57,935 bases of DNA from Paludibacteraceae bacterium (GTDB taxonomy: Bacteria > Bacteroidota > Bacteroidia > Bacteroidales > Paludibacteraceae), in the NCBI GenBank assembly GCA_017547145.1, contig JAFYQJ010000017.1, positions 1 to 57,935 of the forward strand. The letters are read 5' to 3'. Within the stretch, counting starts at the first letter, position 1. Every line of letters begins with the position of its first letter. Position numbers and translations under genes: made by a program. The notes beneath the pieces were generated by a model. It was not told the DNA's origin, ran no database searches, and was given only the letters and a program-made list of their open reading frames with translations. This document shows, in pieces, positions 53,607 through 57,935 of this stretch.

Positions 53607-53637
53607 AAAAAAGCACTTTATTCAAGTGCTTTTTTAT
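53607..53637 (-). terminator. Terminator of rpoD
   Basis: AAAAAGCACTT pairs with AAGTGCTTTTT, with T-runs on both strands; it separates rpoD from the MATE gene. Confidence 0.8.
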
Positions 53638-53645
53638 AAAAATGT

Positions 53646-54506
53646 TTAACCTAAATATCCTTTTAAAAGCTTGCTTTTATTGCTTTGGCGTAATCTTCGT
53701 ATAGCTTTTTCTTTTATTTGTCTAACACGTTCTCTTGTTAATCCAAAGTTGTCTCCAATTTCCTCTAGAGTCATCTCTTGGCATCCAATACCAAAAAACA
53801 TTTTTATGATTTCGCTTTCGCGTTCAGTTAGTGTTGATAGGGCTCTGTCAATTTCTTTTCTTAACGATTCATGCATTAAAGTGTTGTCCGCAACTGGAGA
53901 ATCATCGTTTACTAAAACATCAAGTAAACTATTGTCTTCACCTTCAACAAAAGGAGCATCAATAGAAGTATGACGACCAGATATCTTCATTGTGTCGGCA
54001 ATCTTTTCAATAGGAATGTCAAGTTTTTCGGATAATTCTTCTGGTGATGGTTTTCTTTCGTTCTCTTGTTCGAATTTTGCCAATGCTTTGCTTATCTTGT
54101 TCAACGATCCAATTTGGTTTAATGGCAAACGAACGATACGTGATTGTTCAGCTAATGCTTGTAAAATCGATTGACGAATCCACCAAACAGCGTAGGAAAT
54201 AAACTTGAATCCACGAGTTTCATCAAATTTTTCTGCAGCTTTAATTAATCCTAAATTACCTTCGTCAATCAAGTCTGGTAAGCTAAGACCTTGATTTTGG
54301 TACTGTTTTGCTACAGAAACAACGAAACGGAGATTTGCTCGTGTTAGTTTTTCTAATGCTTTTTGATCTCCTTTTCTAATACGTTGAGCTAACTCTACTT
54401 CTTCTTCAACAGTGATAAGGTCTTCGCGACCAATTTCTTGTAAGTACTTGTCTAAAGATGCGTTTTCGCGATTAGTGATTGATTTTGTAATTTTTAACTG
54501 TCTCAT
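53646..54506 (-). CDS. rpoD: Primary RNA polymerase sigma factor (short Bacteroidota form)
   Basis: A 286-aa sigma-70 factor with regions 1.2 ([11 protein letters not shown]), 2 ([47 protein letters not shown]), 3 and 4 ([33 protein letters not shown]). Region 1.1 and the long linker of E. coli RpoD are missing, which is usual for the Bacteroidota primary sigma that reads TTTG/TAnnTTTG promoters. Such promoters are seen throughout this window. Confidence 0.95.
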   Translation of the reverse strand: MRQLKITKSITNRENASLDKYLQEIGREDLITVEEEVELAQRIRKGDQKALEKLTRANLRFVVSVAKQYQNQGLSLPDLIDEGNLGLIKAAEKFDETRGFKFISYAVWWIRQSILQALAEQSRIVRLPLNQIGSLNKISKALAKFEQENERKPSPEELSEKLDIPIEKIADTMKISGRHTSIDAPFVEGEDNSLLDVLVNDDSPVADNTLMHESLRKEIDRALSTLTERESEIIKMFFGIGCQEMTLEEIGDNFGLTRERVRQIKEKAIRRLRQSNKSKLLKGYLG

Positions 54507-54526
54507 TGTTTTAAAGAAATTTGGTG

Positions 54527-54534
54527 CAAAAGTA
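54527..54534 (-). promoter_or_regulatory. -7 promoter box of rpoD
   Basis: TACTTTTG on the minus strand, 20 bp before the rpoD ATG. No clear -33 element. Confidence 0.45.
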
Positions 54535-54578
54535 CTAAAAAATACTCATTCCCCTGCTATTAAATGCTATTATTTTGT

Positions 54579-54887
54579 TTAATAAGTGTTTTGTTCGTTA
54601 ATCATAGTTTTAATTTCTTCAACATCAATACCCTCACAAATAATTCTACCCTCACGAATTTCTTCTATATATTCATCGTTCTCATATAAAAATTTGGTTA
54701 CACCTTGTTCTTTTAATTTTTCCCTAATTTCATAGTCAACCTCTACATTATATAATCCTTCATCTACTTCCTCTTCGGAATATCCTCCCCCTAATGATTC
54801 ATATAATAAAGTTTGTTCATGTGTTAAATGTTGAGGACAATTACTTAACATTCCTCTTGTCCAATTTGATTCTCCAATAACTCTCAA
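54579..54887 (-). CDS. Small acidic hypothetical protein, possibly interrupted
   Basis: A 102-aa acidic ORF starting from TTG. Protein-like sequence continues in the same frame upstream (ILCKILSRSRNEEFTQFI), but a TAA codon (54950-54948) separates it from an in-frame double ATG at 54983/54980. The gene may therefore be split by a nonsense mutation or start at a rare codon. C-terminal IREGRIICEGIDVEEIK is notable. I do not recognise the family. It lies between rpoD and degP. Confidence 0.45.
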   Translation of the reverse strand: MRVIGESNWTRGMLSNCPQHLTHEQTLLYESLGGGYSEEEVDEGLYNVEVDYEIREKLKEQGVTKFLYENDEYIEEIREGRIICEGIDVEEIKTMINEQNTY

Positions 54888-55066
54888 TATAAATTGAGTA
54901 AATTCCTCGTTTCGAGAACGAGAAAGGATTTTACATAAAATTCCCTCTTATTTCTTGTTAACTTGTCCATCTTTATTCATCATTAAATTATATATAAATA
55001 TAATAAATTTTGGAAGAATTTTAAATAGAAATGAAGAATTACTAGTTTGTTTTAAGACTTATGTTA

Positions 55067-56557
55067 TTAGTTCAGTGTTAAATCGATAACATAATGAACA
55101 ATTTTTCCGTCGGGATAGAAGCCTGAAATAAATAGTACTTTGTATCCTTCCTCGTTCGATTTTGCGTTAGAAACAACTTCTTCAATATCTTTTTGAGAAT
55201 GAATGTTTTTGTTGTTTGCTTTTAATATTATAAATCCTTTTTTTATACCAGATTGGGCTAATAGACCATCGTTTTTTATCGATTCTACTAAAAGTCCTCC
55301 TGTGATTTTGTATTTGTATTTAAACGTGTCTGAGATAGGGGTGAATGTAGCACCAAGAATACTTAAATCGTTTGCTTTGATAATACCAGTATTACCTGAA
55401 CGATTTTTTAATTCTACAATGATATTATGTTTTTTATTGTCTCGTATAAAGCCAATTTCAACTTTGTCGCCTGGTCTGTAACGTCCAACTAGCTCTTGAA
55501 GTTGCGAAGATGTTTCTACTTTAGCTCCGTTAACAGATGTTATTATATCTCCTTCTTTTATTCCTGCTTTTTCTGCAGAAGAGCCTTTAGTAACATTTGC
55601 TATGTATGCACCGCTTAAAGTTTTTATTCCTTCCTTTTTTGCAAACTCATCTGTTATATCGTGAATTTGTACTCCTAAAACAGCGCGTTGAACTACACCA
55701 AATTCTTTTAAATCAGCAATGACTTTTCCTACAATGCTTACTGGAACAGCAAAAGAGTAGCCAGTATAGGAACCTGTTTGTGAGGCTATTGCAGTGTTTA
55801 TTCCAACTAGTTCTCCGTTGGTGTTTACGAGAGCTCCACCGCTATTTCCTGGATTTACGGCTGCATCGGTTTGTATAAAAGATTCAATTTTCATTTCTGA
55901 ATTTAGTATATTTATGTTTCGTGCTTTTGCACTCACAATTCCTGCTGTAACGGTTGAGGTTAAATTAAAGGGATTGCCTACAGCCAAAACCCATTCGCCA
56001 ACTTTTAGCAAGTCTGAATTGCCTAACGATAAAGTCGGTAGGCTGTCAGCCTCAATTTTTAGTAATGCTATGTCCGTAGAAGCATCAATACCAACAATCT
56101 CAGCATTAAATGTTCGTTTGTCGTTGAGAGTAATTTCTATTTCGCTTGCATTTTCTATAACATGATTGTTGGTTACAATGTATCCATCAGTGGTAACAAT
56201 TACTCCTGACCCCGATGACATTTGTTCTTGTATTTGTTGTTCTGGCATCCTAAATTCAGGTTGACCAAAGAAAAAATCAAAAATAGAACTTCCGTTAGAG
56301 TAGTTAGATGTGGTTCTTTTGTATTTTGTTTTAACATGTACTACGCTATGAATAGAGCGTTCTGCAGCATAAGTAAAATCCGTTTGAATGGCTTTTTGAG
56401 TATCAGTGTTGTTGTTTGTAAAACGTGTCGGAAGGGCTATTTCGTCTGTTTTTATATTTTGTATATGTTGTTTTAAAACGAGATATGTAGTACAAGTGCT
56501 TACAAAAATAACAGCTAGAAAAATTAAAAATACTAATCCAATTTTTTTTGTTTTCAT
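55067..56557 (-). CDS. degP: DegP/HtrA-family periplasmic serine protease
   Basis: A 496-aa protein with an N-terminal membrane anchor or signal (about residues 7-25). The trypsin-like domain has the full triad: His132 (VTNNHV), Asp162 (STDIALL) and Ser239 (NPGNSGGAL). Two PDZ domains follow (about 295-385 and 410-490), as in DegP/DegQ. It degrades or refolds damaged envelope proteins. The gene is 176 bp upstream of the small acidic ORF and is transcribed away from tRNA-Lys. Confidence 0.93.
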   Translation of the reverse strand: MKTKKIGLVFLIFLAVIFVSTCTTYLVLKQHIQNIKTDEIALPTRFTNNNTDTQKAIQTDFTYAAERSIHSVVHVKTKYKRTTSNYSNGSSIFDFFFGQPEFRMPEQQIQEQMSSGSGVIVTTDGYIVTNNHVIENASEIEITLNDKRTFNAEIVGIDASTDIALLKIEADSLPTLSLGNSDLLKVGEWVLAVGNPFNLTSTVTAGIVSAKARNINILNSEMKIESFIQTDAAVNPGNSGGALVNTNGELVGINTAIASQTGSYTGYSFAVPVSIVGKVIADLKEFGVVQRAVLGVQIHDITDEFAKKEGIKTLSGAYIANVTKGSSAEKAGIKEGDIITSVNGAKVETSSQLQELVGRYRPGDKVEIGFIRDNKKHNIIVELKNRSGNTGIIKANDLSILGATFTPISDTFKYKYKITGGLLVESIKNDGLLAQSGIKKGFIILKANNKNIHSQKDIEEVVSNAKSNEEGYKVLFISGFYPDGKIVHYVIDLTLN

Positions 56558-56736
56558 AATGATTTAGGTTTAAATGATTAATAAATGTACAAGAAACTAT
56601 TTACAAAATTTATGCAAGTAAAGTTGAAAGTGCCATTTTTACTATCTAAATTAACGTATTTTCTCTTTGTGGCTGGAATGTTTACTTTTTTTAACGTAAA
56701 AATGACTTTTTAAATTGTAAAAATACGTGGAATAAG

Positions 56737-56767
56737 TTTTATAAAATAAAAAAATAGTGTACTTTTG
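56737..56767 (+). promoter_or_regulatory. Promoter of tRNA-Lys (TTTT / 19 bp / TActTTTG)
   Basis: -33 TTTT (56737-56740) and -7 TACTTTTG (56760-56767) lie 17 bp before the tRNA. Confidence 0.6.
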
Positions 56768-56783
56768 CATATCTATAAATGAT

Positions 56784-56856
56784 GTTTCCGTAGCTCAGTT
56801 GGTAGAGCAACTGACTCTTAATCAGTGGGTCAAGGGTTCGAGCCCCTTCGGGAATA
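56784..56856 (+). tRNA. tRNA-Lys (CTT)
   Basis: The acceptor GTTTCCG pairs with CGGGAAT (two G-U pairs), the D-arm GCTCAGTTGGTAGAGC is standard, and the anticodon loop CTCTTAA gives CTT. The T-arm GGGTTCGAGCCCC is intact; CCA is not encoded. Confidence 0.94.
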
Positions 56857-56865
56857 CAAACTGAA

Positions 56866-56907
56866 AATCAAGCACTTACTTTTTCTTGTAAGTGCTTGAT
56901 TTTTTTA
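56866..56907 (+). terminator. Terminator of tRNA-Lys
   Basis: AATCAAGCACTTAC (56867-56880) pairs with GTAAGTGCTTGATT (56888-56901), followed by T's. Confidence 0.9.
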
Positions 56908-57131
56908 GTTCTATATTGTTTTTGTGTATAAACAAGTTAAGTAAAAAGTAAATGTTTGTTTTATAAAATCAAATATAGGGGGCAAAACTGCGGATAACCG
57001 CCAAAATTACCTTTAAAGTTTTATGAATAGAATAGAATAAATTAAGGATTAAAGTTTTACACATAAGATTCTTTTCGGTAAAATCCTGCCAAAATTTACT
57101 ACTTTTATAGGTCTTAAATTTTGTACGTCTT

Positions 57132-57872
57132 ATGAGTAGAAATGCCACCACCACAGAACCAGTTTATGAGAGAGCTACCGATGTGCTTTATCAGTTGGAA
57201 GCTATTTATTATCAGAATAAAGCTTATGCTCGCTATCCACGATTTAAAATAGATAGAGGAGTAAGAGGATATTTCCATTCTTGGGAAGAAGCCGAAAAAC
57301 GTATTCAAGAATTAGTAAATGAGGATAAGCAGAATGTTGCAGAATATGATTTCTCGTACGAATATTATGGTTTTGAAGTTAGAGAGGTTCCTTTTGATTG
57401 CAACCTAGAAAGCGAATATGATGCACAATGCATTCGCACCTATGCTGATGATGGAGAATTTCTACACGAAACTTTGACATCTAACATCAGTATAAATGGT
57501 AATTCTGAAACTTTTGTCGGTCGCCCAAATGAATTATGTAGATTTAAGGTTGGTGACTTGGTAGAGGTGTGTGGGCATGATATGGTATCATTGCAAATTG
57601 TATATGCGCAACCTCCTACTCCTAGCGACTTAATAAAAATATGCCAAAGAAGTCGAAATTACGTCCTTTCGGAAGATGACCTGCAAGAGTGTGCAGAAGG
57701 GCTCTTTGATTATTCTGATGACTCTTATACTACACTCTATGGCGATAGGGGCTTTGCTGATCATGACCATCCCTGCATAACAAAAGTTTTTCCTGTACGC
57801 CGAAAGGTTTCTGCCACACTTCGCGAAAAACTACAGCGTGGGCTAGAAAAGGCTCAAAGAGGGGATTACTAG
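57132..57872 (+). CDS. Hypothetical protein, 246 aa
   Basis: A cytoplasmic protein rich in Tyr, Asp and Glu, with no signal or membrane segment. An N-terminal helical part containing FHSWEEAEKRIQELVNE looks like a small region that packs repeats. A central VGDLVEVCGHDMVSLQIVYA strand pair resembles a KOW/SH3-like barrel. Near the C-terminus is GFADHDHPCITKVFPVRRKV, then a basic tail. I do not recognise the family. Confidence 0.7.
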   Translation: MSRNATTTEPVYERATDVLYQLEAIYYQNKAYARYPRFKIDRGVRGYFHSWEEAEKRIQELVNEDKQNVAEYDFSYEYYGFEVREVPFDCNLESEYDAQCIRTYADDGEFLHETLTSNISINGNSETFVGRPNELCRFKVGDLVEVCGHDMVSLQIVYAQPPTPSDLIKICQRSRNYVLSEDDLQECAEGLFDYSDDSYTTLYGDRGFADHDHPCITKVFPVRRKVSATLREKLQRGLEKAQRGDY

Positions 57873-57891
57873 ATTTTTGAATTAGAAAAAA

Positions 57892-57899
57892 TATCTTTG
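57892..57899 (+). promoter_or_regulatory. -7 promoter box (TAtcTTTG)
   Basis: TATCTTTG lies 23 bp before the ATG at 57923, suggesting a separate transcript for the next gene. Confidence 0.45.
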
Positions 57900-57922
57900 C
57901 TGTATTTGAAAGAAATGGAATT

Positions 57923-57935
57923 ATGAATGAGTTAC
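57923..57935 (+). CDS. Start of a further gene, cut by the window end
   Basis: ATG AAT GAG TTA follows the -7 box. Only four codons are visible, so nothing can be said about the product. Confidence 0.3.

Noticed and set aside
1-57935. CRISPR arrays, transposases, integrases, prophage or restriction genes
   Set aside because: No spaced direct repeats, transposase or integrase motifs, or attachment duplications were seen; the three tRNA genes have intact ends.

Overview
The window looks like a chromosomal segment of a low-GC Bacteroidota, most likely order Bacteroidales. Evidence: a 286-aa primary sigma factor that lacks region 1.1; repeated TAnnTTTG -7 promoter boxes and few Shine-Dalgarno sites; FISUMP-type lipoproteins; DUF4294, DUF4286 and DUF2027-Smr proteins; a secreted helix-hairpin-helix/beta-barrel protein; and a Bacteroidota-type tandem parvulin/OstA operon. 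LPS genes (kdsD, kdtA/waaA, OstA) show an outer membrane. The genus cannot be fixed from sequence alone.

Layout. 0.1-10 kb: a FISUMP lipoprotein, an acyl-CoA ligase, a membrane LytTR regulator, a PatB-like C-S lyase, a metallo-beta-lactamase-fold hydrolase, then kdsD, an ABC exporter pair and an LD-carboxypeptidase. 10-18 kb: gdhA, a small HTH gene flanked by hairpins, TM2 and lipoprotein genes, a 636-bp gap with terminators and a palindromic repeat, a ZIP transporter, two overlapping outer-membrane protein genes and a DUF4294 protein. 18-29 kb: tRNA-Gly and tRNA-Leu, queA, a DUF4286 gene, ruvC, a flavodiiron protein, a second FISUMP lipoprotein, the kdtA-hisS-CoA-transferase run, rpsO, a degenerate stretch, and metK behind a probable SAM-II riboswitch. 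29-37.5 kb: dxs-trkA-trkH-GHL10-tex, tightly packed. 37.7-47.4 kb: gpmI, an outer-membrane biogenesis run (three parvulin/SurA-like proteins and OstA), trmN6, an orphan ABC ATPase and an OMP. 47.4-57.9 kb: leuB, DUF2027-Smr, pheT, a MATE transporter, rpoD, a damaged small gene, degP/htrA, tRNA-Lys, a 246-aa unknown protein and the first codons of a further gene.

Main discovery. The two FISUMP lipoproteins, 22 kb apart, carry C-terminal segments (654-791 and 22629-22766) that align without gaps over 46 codons. They differ in 27 codons: 34 differences fall at codon positions 1 or 2 and only 3 at position 3. Almost all variable codons end in C or T, and they are interleaved with invariant codons. 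This is the pattern expected when AAY codons of a template repeat are mutated at adenines by a diversity-generating retroelement (DGR). No reverse transcriptase or template repeat was found here, so any retroelement would act in trans from elsewhere in the genome. The second notable find is the SAM-II (SAM_alpha)-like riboswitch at the 5' end of the metK transcript.
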